Shown: positions 38,835 through 49,041 of the stretch, one piece after another
Position numbering within the stretch: the stretch's first letter is position 1
How the letters are laid out: each line of letters starts with the position of its first letter
Source of the DNA: Sporodiniella umbellata
Taxonomy: Eukaryota; Mucoromycota; Mucoromycetes; Mucorales; Rhizopodaceae
Direction: 5' to 3'
DNA length: 64,000 nt
Assembly (NCBI GenBank): GCA_025677835.1
Contig: JAIXMR010000007.1
Span: forward strand, 62,001 to 126,000
Notes under the pieces: generated by a model
Databases searched by the model: none
What the model was told of the DNA's origin: nothing
The model's input: only the letters and a program-made list of their open reading frames with translations
Position numbers and translations under genes: made by a program

Positions 38835-39142
38835 AAATAGTGTTTATGTACTCGTAATTTAAAAAGGGTTTTTTAAAATTCAAGTTGGTTTTTATATAAA
38901 GGCCCCAAAAAAGAGAAAGTTTCTGGACCCTGTATTGCTCTTTTACTTCTTTTTGTTTTTTACAAAGTTTATATATATATACACTACTTTATACAAAAAT
39001 TGAACGCTCTGTCATTTTATTAAAAGCCGAAAATACAACCGAGCTCAAGATACAATTCTACATAATCTCTCGCTTTTCATTAGTCTATACTCTTCTTTTC
39101 AACCAGCACTTTCGAAACGATTGACCTTTTTAAATTTTTGAA
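33369..39142. other. Gene-poor AT-rich stretch (about 5.8 kb)
   Basis: No convincing coding gene. It contains homopolymers (A 35739-35765, A 36258-36281, T 36947-36968), an AT dinucleotide repeat at 38804-38829, and many short frames with no recognisable similarity. The last few hundred bases probably include the velvet gene promoter. RNA genes were not recognised by eye. Confidence 0.55.
38804..38829. repeat. (AT)n microsatellite
   Basis: About 13 dinucleotide units, about 310 bases upstream of the velvet-domain gene. Confidence 0.9.
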
Positions 39143-40755
39143 ATGTCTAAAAGCAACACTCTGAGCAACTACAAATATTTACCTTCCAATCATGAAGCCA
39201 TGCATTCTACAGACCCAAGGTAACTTGTCTGTTTATTTCAGTAGAAAAAAAAAATAAGCGATACAAAATCTAATTTTTGTACAGTCGAATTATACTTAGT
39301 GTCCGACAGCAACCGACACAAGCTCGTAGTAGTACTAACAATGAAAGAGGTAAACTATTTAACTCTATAAACATAGCTGAAGCTCACGCTTACTGTATTT
39401 TAGATCGCCGCCCCATAGATCCTCCGCCTATCATTCAAATAGAGCTAGCTGATTCCAATGTGCAAGAATTACAGTAGGAGTTGCATACAACCATTAATTT
39501 TAAACATGTATTGATGATTTAAACCAGGCACTTTTTACAAAAACCCTTTTTGTTTATGTCTGTTATCTTAGTTGATTCTGTCAATTTTGATCAAGTAAAA
39601 AGCGGCCCAATAAATACGCTATCAGGACAGACCACTTCATCAATGTACAAGTTAAAAGACATTAACAATCAAGGCAGGTTTACAAAGGGGCGTTTTAAGA
39701 ACATAAATATTAACTGGAAAAATAGATGGTGGTTTCTTTGTATTTGGAGACCTTTCTGTCAAACTAGAAGGAGAGTTTAGATTAAAGTTCTGTATGTTTG
39801 AGATAAACAGTTTAGGGGCTAGTAACCTGAAGTGTATCTACTCAGATGCTTTTCAGGTCTACTCTTCCAAAAACTTTCCTGGAATGCTTGAGTCTACTTT
39901 CTTATCCCGTTCTTTCTCCGATCAGGGCGCTAGGATTCGCATTAGAAAGGAACACAGAGTGCAAATGTAAATAAGCTTTTTTTCATCTTTCTTTTAACCC
40001 CTAGCCCCTCCTGAAACACATACTTATTTAACTGAATTACTAGGTTAAGCTCTAGAAAAAGAAAGCTCTCTCCAGAATCTGAACCTATGGATCAAGTGTA
40101 CCAAAAAAAAGGAGATACTACTCATAATCAAAACATGCTAGTTGAACGGCAATACCATACACCAAACCAATTGCCATACAGTCCCCATAGAACCTACCAA
40201 GAAAATGAACAACAAAAGGAAAAGGAAATGGTATTTTACTCCAGAGAAAAAAACCTGATTGAGCCTCTTTCGTCTGGTATACAAGCCTGCATTCCCTTTT
40301 CTCCTCCTCACCAATACTATGATCCGTATTTAGCAAGATCTTCGGGTACAGCTACCGACTTTTCCAAACAAGCTTACTATCATCATCAGCATGCCCAAAA
40401 TAGCTTTTTATCGCCTCCGTCCCAATCTACTTCTCTTCAAAAACAAGAGCAATACAGAAGATCAAGCGACCCATTCAAAAGAATTGTAGGAGATACCAGA
40501 TATATGGGGGTTGGTAATAGCCAAAGGCGTATGTCTTTGCAATCTTATCATCAACCCCAATATTCTAGCTACCCACCTGATAGCGGCCCTGTTCATTTAC
40601 CTCCTCTACGCTCAGTTGTACCATCTGCCACATTGGAAATACTACCCCCTATTCCAAAACATAAACAAACAGGAGAGGTAGATGCTGCAGTCGCCATGAT
40701 TCAGCTAGCCTCGCTAAGAAAACCAAGGAAAACGGCTTCCTTGTCCCTTTGGTAA
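39143..40755 (+). CDS. Velvet-domain transcriptional regulator (VosA/VelC-like)
   Basis: From ATG 39143 ([16 protein letters not shown]), six exons. The velvet domain reads '[17 protein letters not shown]', '[19 protein letters not shown]', '[15 protein letters not shown]', '[20 protein letters not shown]' and '[17 protein letters not shown]'. These are the conserved family blocks, ending in a basic NLS-like [10 protein letters not shown] stretch. A long Q/P/H-rich disordered tail follows to the stop at 40755. Family knowledge: fungal velvet proteins bind DNA through an NF-kB-like fold and coordinate sporulation, light response and secondary metabolism. Whether it is VosA, VelB or VelC cannot be settled by eye; the VelB-type mid-domain insertion is absent. 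One intron (39674-39725) appears to start with GC instead of GT, because only this site restores the 'DGGFFVFG' frame. Confidence 0.87.
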
Positions 40756-41086
40756 AGAAAACACAGAGGATTATTTGGTCTGGTACCCTGTTTTCTCATA
40801 CTCTTGGCACAAATGCACTTAATCTATTGTGCACAAGAAAAAAAAAAAAAAAAAAAGCAAAAACGAACAAAAAAAAAAAAACATAAAAGCCAGCAAACAA
40901 ACGAAAAAATATGTTTGATCTTTATTACTTATTTTTTATGTACAGTCCATCACCCATTTTATGCTATCTCTATCTCTTTTTTTCTTAAAAGCTAAGAAAA
41001 AAATACACTATGCCGTACTTTTTCTGCGTTGCAAACACGGAAAATAAAAAAAAAAAAAACACAATTTAACATAAAATTTACAAAGT
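40756..41086. other. Convergent 3' flanks of the velvet and EngB genes
   Basis: About 330 bases with several A runs (about 40838-40880 and 41045-41060), fitting 3' UTRs and polyadenylation signals. No gene is seen. Confidence 0.5.
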
Positions 41087-42265
<1,179 letters not shown>

Positions 42266-42330
42266 TCTTGGATAAAAAAAAACGAAAAAAAAAATTGAAA
42301 GCTCGAGGTTTGAGCACAGATTTTTTTCTT
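42266..42330. promoter_or_regulatory. Compact bidirectional promoter between two mitochondrial GTPase genes
   Basis: Only 65 bases separate the start codons of the divergent EngB-type (42265, minus) and MnmE-type (42331, plus) genes. The segment is mainly A runs with a GAGGTTTGAGC-like core, and no TATA box is obvious. Transcription start sites must lie inside it or within the partner gene. Confidence 0.6.
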
Positions 42331-44153
42331 ATGTCAAAATTATCTTTATTAAAGTTGCACAATATCTTTACTCAAACCACTCGACGTGGTATCAATGTGC
42401 TTTGCAGACCTGAAACAATATTTGCCCTTTCTACTTTCCCAGGAAAAGCAGGCATTGCAGTTGTTCGTATATCTGGAAGGAATGCAAATAAGGTATACTT
42501 TTTGATAGAAGACCATTGTTGATCAAAGTAAAGGCCATAGAAAAAATGACAGCCTCCAGAGATCTTTTGCCAAGAACTGCTTATTTCAAGCGTATAAGGC
42601 ATCCAGAAAGTGGAGAAGTGTTAGATCGCGGCCTAGTTCTTTGGTTTCCTGGACCGCAAAGTTTTACAGGCGAGGATTCAGTAGAATTGCAAATTCATGG
42701 GGGAAATGCGGTAATTAAAGGCATTCTGAACGGACTCAGTAAAATCAAAGACTTTCGGCTAGCAGAGCAGGGAGAATTTGCTAAAAGGTATAAATATAAC
42801 CTCAAGTTGAAGGAAATGCCCACTGGCCGCAAGTACTGATTTTTTAGAGCCTTCGATAACGATAAACTGGATCTCACAGAATTAGAAGGTTTAGCTGATT
42901 TACTAAATGCCGAGACTGAAATTCAAAGAAAAGTAGCACTACAGCAAGCTGAGGTACACCGCCAACAAATTTTTTTAAAAAAAATTGCGAGTTTAATTTA
43001 TGCTGTATTTAGGGTGGGTTGAAGGTGCCTTATGAAAAATGGAGAAAAGATATTATTCACTGTAGGGCGACTACAGAAGCAGTAATAGACTTTGGTGAGG
43101 ACGAAAATATTGAAGAGGGTGTATTACAGCAAGGTGCCAAAAAAATTTTAAAGCAAAAGGTGTGCAATATATTTAGTCTAAACATCTAATAGTAACATCC
43201 GATGTCAGAAACCTATATATGTCAATATCAAAACATTTGGACGATAGTCGCGTAGGAGAAATTGTTCGCAACGGTATCCAAGTGGCCATTATGGGGCCCC
43301 CTAATGCAGGAAAAAGTACATTACTTAACAAATTGACAAAAAGAGAGGCCGCTATTGTATCCAATATACCAGGAACAACTAGAGATATTGTAGAAGTCAA
43401 GTTGGATCTGGGAGGGTTTCCTGTAGTACTATGTGACACTGCTGGTTTGAGAGAATCAAGTGATTTGATAGAATTAGAAGGAATCAAAAGAGCTAAAAAC
43501 AGGTATTGATCCGAGCTATAATGGAGAAACTTATTCTTTTTCCTTGCTGCTGTAACAGAATCGATCTTGCTGATATAAAGATATGCATGCTTCCCTTAGA
43601 TCAGGGTTTCACTATTGACCCTTTAATTGAACAATCAATTGATAAAAACACATATGTGGTACTAAACAAAGAGGATGCCGTTTCTGAAAAAGAGTTGCTG
43701 GATATATCAAATAGAATGAAAGAGAAATTCGGTGCTAATAGAGTATGGGCTGTCAGCTGCGAATCAGGAGTGGGCATAGACAGTTTTTTGGCTGAACTCA
43801 TTGAAGTATTAAAATTGAGGTGATAGAGCTTTAAACGTTAGTTGGTTTAGCTATTAACCTTAGTATAGATACGATGGATCGTTAACAAGGCCAGTGCTGA
43901 TTACACAGGCACGACATAGACAGCATTTGAAGGAATGTGTAGCATCTTTGAAAGCTTTTTTAGGTAATACAAAGAAGCGTACAATTTACAGTTTGTATTG
44001 ATATTGTAAATGTCAGATATGCCTACAGAAGAAATAGTTTTATCAGCAGAAGAATTGAGATTGGCAGCAAATTCTCTTGGTAGAATTACAGGACGTACAG
44101 ATGTAGAAAAAGTGCTTGATGTTTTATTTGGGCAGTTTTGTATTGGCAAATAA
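42331..44153 (+). CDS. MnmE/Mss1-type mitochondrial tRNA modification GTPase
   Basis: From ATG 42331 with an Arg-containing presequence ([15 protein letters not shown]). Exons give the N-terminal domain '[20 protein letters not shown]', the formyl-tetrahydrofolate-binding region ('[19 protein letters not shown]', '[20 protein letters not shown]'), the G domain ([24 protein letters not shown]) and a C-terminal helical part. The final exon ends in FCIGK and TAA at 44151-44153. The C(I/L/V)GK tail with its catalytic Cys is the hallmark of MnmE. Introns occur at about 42492-42532, 42789-42847, 42954-43013, 43160-43210, 43503-43558, 43820-43888 and 43964-44017. Family knowledge: with Mto1 it makes the 5-taurinomethyl or carboxymethylaminomethyl wobble uridine in mitochondrial tRNAs. 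It is convergent with the AMSH gene, 5 bases apart. Confidence 0.92.
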
Positions 44154-44158
44154 ATAAT

Positions 44159-44808
44159 TTATTTTCGTAAATCCATTATATCAAAGTTGTAACTTAAAAG
44201 TTGAACATGACCATTATTCACAACATCCTAGTTGATCTAGTTAAACCTTAAGGCCTACCGTAAATAAAAAGACTTGGCACTTACTGTATATATAGGGAGA
44301 TCTGGATGAGGATGGAAAGCAGGCTGTTTTTTGCAGTTGCTGATGACATCCAGTCCTGGAGGATCAGTCAGCCGAAAGATTCCAAAACTAAAATATAGAA
44401 GTTTAGGTCTTATTGTATTTTATCCTTGAAACATACTCTGGGCTTTGGGTTGGAGAGCAGACAACGGCTATTGCTTCTGGCAACATAAGTTGATAAGAAC
44501 AGTGTGTGTGTAAATCGACAGAGCTCAGAAAGCAAGATTGGGTTGGGTGTGTCTTTTTTTTTTTTTTTTGTAGCAATTAGTATTTTTACAACTTGAGATA
44601 GGTATCTTTCTTGGTCACGGAAAATGACTCACATGGATCCAGCCAAAAGTTAACAAGTCGTGCTTGTCTTGAATGTCGAACAACTCCTCCTCATTTTCCA
44701 TAGTACATGTATCAGTAGTTCCTGTTTGTTTGGGAATAATTAAGGTAGTGATACTTAGCGTATTATTTTTCTTTTAAAAACAGTCAGACAATCAGTATTT
44801 CTTTGCAA

Positions 44809-44844
<36 letters not shown>

Positions 44845-46061
44845 ACTAGCTTTCCTGCTAAAATACCACAGGTCTCAATCTTATTATGAGTATTCGATCT
44901 TGCTATCGACAAAAACTCGGCATGAAGGCCATGAGGCAGAATTAGTTTTCTTAAAGGTTCGCCTCGCTGAGAAGAGGCTAAATATTGTCAATATTCTCTT
45001 TGAAAAACTAATACAACTACCATCTACTGTAGGGCCAGAGCTCTGTTTCATCTTAGGTGACAACTCAGGCTGATTGTTAATAAAAGGTATTTTTGGCGGA
45101 ACAGCTGGTTGATATGATTGCCTTGTATAAGGTATTTTGGGAGGTAAGCTAGGTGGAGATAGGGTTTGGAGTGTACGAGGCGATGCCTGATATTTGTATC
45201 TAAAAACATATTGGCTTTCATTTTTTTCTGTTTGTTGTTGTATACTTTCTTACTGGTCACTTTGGTTTGGCAAGTTTAAGCTTGGGTAATCGGTTTTGAT
45301 GTAACTGGTGTGAGGTTTTTGGCTATATAAAGCTATGAGATACAACGGTGGCTTAAGGAGCTCGCAGTTTTTTCATAGAAAAACAACAGCTCCACTAACT
45401 CGACAACACCTACCTATCCTCTACTCTTTTTGTTGTAGGGCCCACACCTTGGACACCCTCTAATGCTTCTTGCAAACTCCACTCCTTTAAATTACAGCTC
45501 AAGCTTTCCAGTGAAGGAGAGCTTGGTGCATAAGGATCAATATCTTTTGCTGGTGTCTTGCAATTTTTTTCATGTTGTGCATTGTCAATCACCAGACTTT
45601 CTGTAGGAGTTTTTGTTTGATTCTGAGAATTGAAGTTTTTGTAATTTTCATCTAAGCGAGGCTTGATGCTTTCCAAGGCTTCGAGTGCCTCTAAGCAGTT
45701 CTTTGTTCGCTATTAGATTTATCTTTTTCTATCTTATAAGCACATTTACTTTGTTTAGGATTTTTATGCTCTTCTTGTTTTCGACTTTACGATAAGAAGG
45801 ATGCTCAGGAAGCGCTGTAAGACCTAAGCTTAATCAAGACATGAGCATTCCATTCATAAGTCTAGAGGGCTGCTACAAGATGTATAGTTACTTTGTATAC
45901 TTCATGTAAAGTAAGTACGCATGCTCAAGATCGTTCTCAAGTCTATAAATTCTGGCTTGTTTTAATAGTAATTCAGCTGAGCGAAAATAGAGTTTCACGG
46001 GAATGTTAGGGTCCACTGAGATGTTTGACAACCTTTCGAGTTCTTCTGTTGAACGTGGCAT
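44159..46061 (-). CDS. AMSH/STAMBP-type JAMM deubiquitinase
   Basis: Minus strand from ATG 46061 ([15 protein letters not shown]). The N-terminal helical domain ('[20 protein letters not shown]', '[12 protein letters not shown]') matches the USP8-dimerisation/MIT-like domain of AMSH. A Pro-rich linker follows. The C-terminal JAMM/MPN+ domain reads '[20 protein letters not shown]', [12 protein letters not shown] (catalytic Glu), then WIH spliced to '[20 protein letters not shown]' (HxH...D zinc ligands) and '[16 protein letters not shown]'. It ends DIMDLRK with TAA at 44159. Family knowledge: AMSH cleaves Lys63-linked ubiquitin at endosomes in concert with ESCRT. Introns carry a 30-base A run (44812-44841), and one acceptor is directly preceded by A in the sense strand. 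No long frame spans the catalytic exons. Confidence 0.88.
44812..44841. repeat. Poly(A) tract, 30 bases, inside an AMSH intron
   Basis: A run on the plus strand, T in the sense strand of the deubiquitinase gene. Confidence 0.95.
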
Positions 46062-46522
46062 TGTCAATAAAAAGGGAAAAAAAGACAGAGAACAACACCA
46101 ATTCAATCCCAGATCAATGCATCCTCATTTTAAATGAGACAACTATAAAAAACCTTAAGCAGTTACAGACCTACTATGTATTTTTCAGTAACGCTCAATA
46201 AGCGTATATATAGGTGATAAAAGCATATTACTAAAGTCAAAAAATGAACATTTGGATCTGTGTAGTATAAAACAAGGAAAATGATTGAACTTTCTGAGTG
46301 ATGATTAGAGAAGTCACTCGAGTTTATACGCAGCGAACAAACTATTCCTGGAACTAAACGATATTCGGGTTTATTCAGGGAAGTACAGTAGAAGACAATA
46401 GCCACGGCAACCATGATACAACGATTTATAGCGTTGTAGAGCGTTTGCAATGAGCACTTTAACATGTTACAGAATTGGAGATACCTTCATTTTGAACTTG
46501 AACATGATAGGAACTCGAGAGA

Positions 46523-46552
46523 TACTCGCAACACCGGTACTCGCAACACCGG
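46523..46552. repeat. 15-base tandem duplication, unit TACTCGCAACACCGG
   Basis: Two perfect adjacent copies, about 270 bases upstream of RPL4, in otherwise AT-rich DNA. The unit ends in an ACCGG core also found in the palindrome further downstream. Confidence 0.9.
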
Positions 46553-46719
46553 TTTTAGTTACCTATGTATGTACAGGCTAAACATCTCAACCTTTTAAGA
46601 CAACCAGAAGTATCCTGAAAGACACGGGACCGCTGTAAGGTGATCCCTACAGGTACTTGAGTTTTTCCTCACAACCTTAAAAACCTGATGTTCATCTCAC
46701 TTTAAATTAAAATTTTGCG

Positions 46720-46750
46720 CCACTTGATCCGGTCCGGAATTCTAAAGTGG
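46720..46750. promoter_or_regulatory. Nested palindrome upstream of RPL4
   Basis: Arms CCACTT and AAGTGG flank a perfect inner palindrome TCCGGTCCGGA. It sits about 70-100 bases before the RPL4 ATG and just upstream of a TATAAATA sequence (about 46755-46762). This is a reasonable transcription-factor site for a strongly expressed ribosomal protein gene; the factor is unknown. Confidence 0.6.
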
Positions 46751-46820
46751 AAGTATAAATACGAAGAAGCCCTTGATAAAAGGGAGACTCTTTGAATACT
46801 TTCAATTCTTTAAAACCAAG

Positions 46821-48119
46821 ATGGTAACGTCTCCCATCCATCTATTATCTCTCTTTAAATGGGCTTGATCAGACTACTCAACCGCGATTCTTCGAAAATT
46901 CAGCCAAAAAGTCAAAAGATTTTGTCCATTTAATGTTGAAGATTTGATGAATACATTTTGTTTGATACTAACCATGATCGATTTCTCTTAGTCCGCTGCC
47001 AGACCTGTCATCAATGTTTATGCCGATTCCGGTAAGGCAAGCAATGCCACTGTCCCTCTCCCTGCTGTCTTCAAGGCCCCCATTCGCCCTGATATCGTCA
47101 ACTTTGTCCACACCAACATGGCCAAGAACAAGCGCCAACCTCATTCTGTCTCCTCCAAGGCTGGTGAACAAACCTCTGCTGAATCTTGGGGTACTGGTCG
47201 TGCTGTTGCTCGTATTCCTCGTGTCAACGGCTCCGGTACTCACCGTGCTGGTCAAGCTGCTTTCGGTAACATGTGTCGTGGTGGTCGTATGTTTGCCCCT
47301 ACCAAGACCTGGAGAAAGTGGCAAATCAAGACAAATTTGAACCAAAAGCGATTTGCTACCGTCTCTGCTTTGGCTGCCTCTGCCCTTCCCTCTTTGGTCA
47401 TGGCTCGTGGACATCGTGTTGAAAAGATTGAAGAAGTTCCTCTTGTTGTCAATGACTCCATCCAACAATTGACCAAGACTAAAGACGCTGTTGCCTTGTT
47501 GAAGACTCTTAACGCTTATGCTGATGTTCTCAAAGTCTCCAACTCTCGCAAGCTCCGTGCTGGTCAAGGTAAGCTTCGTAACCGCCGTCACCGTCAACGT
47601 CGTGGACCTCTTGTTATCTACGACGAAGACAATGGTCTTGTAAAGGGTTTCCGCAATTTGCCTGGTGTCGAGTTGGTTAACGTTCGTCGTTTAAACCTGC
47701 TCCAATTGGCTCCTGGTGGACACTTGGGTCGTTTCATCATCTGGACACAATCCGCTTTCGCTCTCTTGGATGAACTCTACGGTACATATGAAACACCTGC
47801 TGCTTTGAAGAAGGACTACGTCTTGCCCGCCCACATCATGACTAACCCTGATGTTGCTCGCTTGATCAACTCTGACGAAATCCAATCCGTCGTTCGCCCT
47901 GCTGGTAACAAGCACCACAAGCGTCCCTACACTCAAAAGAAGAACCCTCTCAAGAACCAAGGTGTCATGAACCGTCTTAACCCCTACGCTCAAGTCCTCC
48001 GTCGTGCTGAAATCATAAAGTCCGAAAAGGCTGCTAAGGGTAAGGTTGCTAAGACTGACAAGAAAAAGGCCTCTACCGCTGCCAACAAGAAGTTTTTGGA
48101 AACTCTTCACTCTGCCTAA
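46821..48119 (+). CDS. RPL4: 60S ribosomal protein L4 (uL4)
   Basis: The start codon ATG (46821-46823) stands alone in exon 1, followed by a 168-base intron (46824-46991). The second exon begins [16 protein letters not shown] and runs uninterrupted to TAA at 48117-48119, giving 376 residues against about 362 in yeast. Conserved stretches: [40 protein letters not shown] and [18 protein letters not shown]. Codon use is clearly C/G-ending (GCC, GTC, AAG), unlike neighbouring genes, as expected for high expression. Family knowledge: uL4 lines the ribosomal exit tunnel and is assembled early in the nucleolus. The ATG-only first exon is a common feature of ribosomal protein genes in fungi. Confidence 0.97.
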
Positions 48120-49041
48120 TGTTTTTCTTTTTTTTTTAATCATAAATCAATATACCATTAGTTGTTAGCAATGGTGTATCATTAAATATTAACTTTTTTA
48201 CGTGTGTTTTGATCGCTGTATATTTCATTTCCATTGTACAGCGTGATGTAACAATAAAACATCAACAAGCTGAAAAAATATAAACAAAGTAATAACGGTT
48301 GAAGTCCAGCCTAGTTACTGAACATAAATCCATCATATAACTGAGGCGTATCCTTAAAATCTATTAAATTAAGTTAGCTATAGATTGTCTTTAAAAAAAA
48401 CACCTGTACTTCTTAAAGATAGATTACTGTAGTAATTTTTAACTTAGTACAGTTTAAAAAGCTAATAGAAAAATCGGAATTGTATGATTCCCGCCCATTT
48501 TCGATTTATTGACTGGAGTCTATTTTCAAAAACATTGTTAAGGGGGAGTGGTAATGTATATTTATGCCATTTGTCGGGAGAGTACTTGCGATATTCTGGT
48601 GAGTTGGTTTGTATCTTTCTTTGAAGCTTCTTTTATTAACGTTTGGAATTTTTTTAGTTGGTGCTCAAAACATTCTGTATTAGTGAAAAAATTAAAATTC
48701 TAGATAAGCTTTTCAAATTTAAATCAGCAGAGGCTGTGAACAACAAGTCATTTGTTTTCCATCATACAAGGTATTGTACCTCACATTTTAAGGTAGTCTG
48801 ACAAGCTCTTAGGCACCAGTTGTGTTTCAAATTATAAATCTAAAACAAAACAAAACAACGCACTGGTAAATGGCAGACAAACAATAGTGGAATGTCATGA
48901 AGCTTTAAACACGTGACACAAAAGTGCTAACACCATCAAGAGCCCTTGGTTGCACAAATATTCTTTTTATGTTCTTTACTCCAAAAAAAAAAAAAGATTT
49001 GGATTTTTTTTTAAACTTTTTTCAAAGGAATTTTATAAAAG
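48120..49041. other. Intergenic region upstream of the kinesin gene
   Basis: About 920 bases; AT-rich, with an A run near 48982-48995. No gene is recognised. It probably holds the RPL4 terminator region and the kinesin promoter. Confidence 0.5.

Larger units (their letters stand above)
46062..46820. other. Divergent intergenic region between AMSH and RPL4
   Basis: About 760 bases with both promoters. It contains a 15-base tandem duplication (46523-46552) and a nested palindrome (46720-46750), listed separately. No other gene is supported; an ORF on the minus strand at 46163-46465 is unrecognised. Confidence 0.55.

Noticed and set aside
46824..46991. Possible snoRNA in the RPL4 intron
   Set aside because: Ribosomal protein introns often host snoRNAs, but no proper C box (RTGATGA) with a matching D box and terminal stem is present.
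46968..47597. Long antisense frame (209 codons) opposite RPL4
   Set aside because: It is a shadow of the strongly codon-biased RPL4 coding sequence; low-complexity Ser/Thr/Val content.
47691..48143. Antisense frame at the RPL4 3' end
   Set aside because: Another shadow of RPL4 codon bias.
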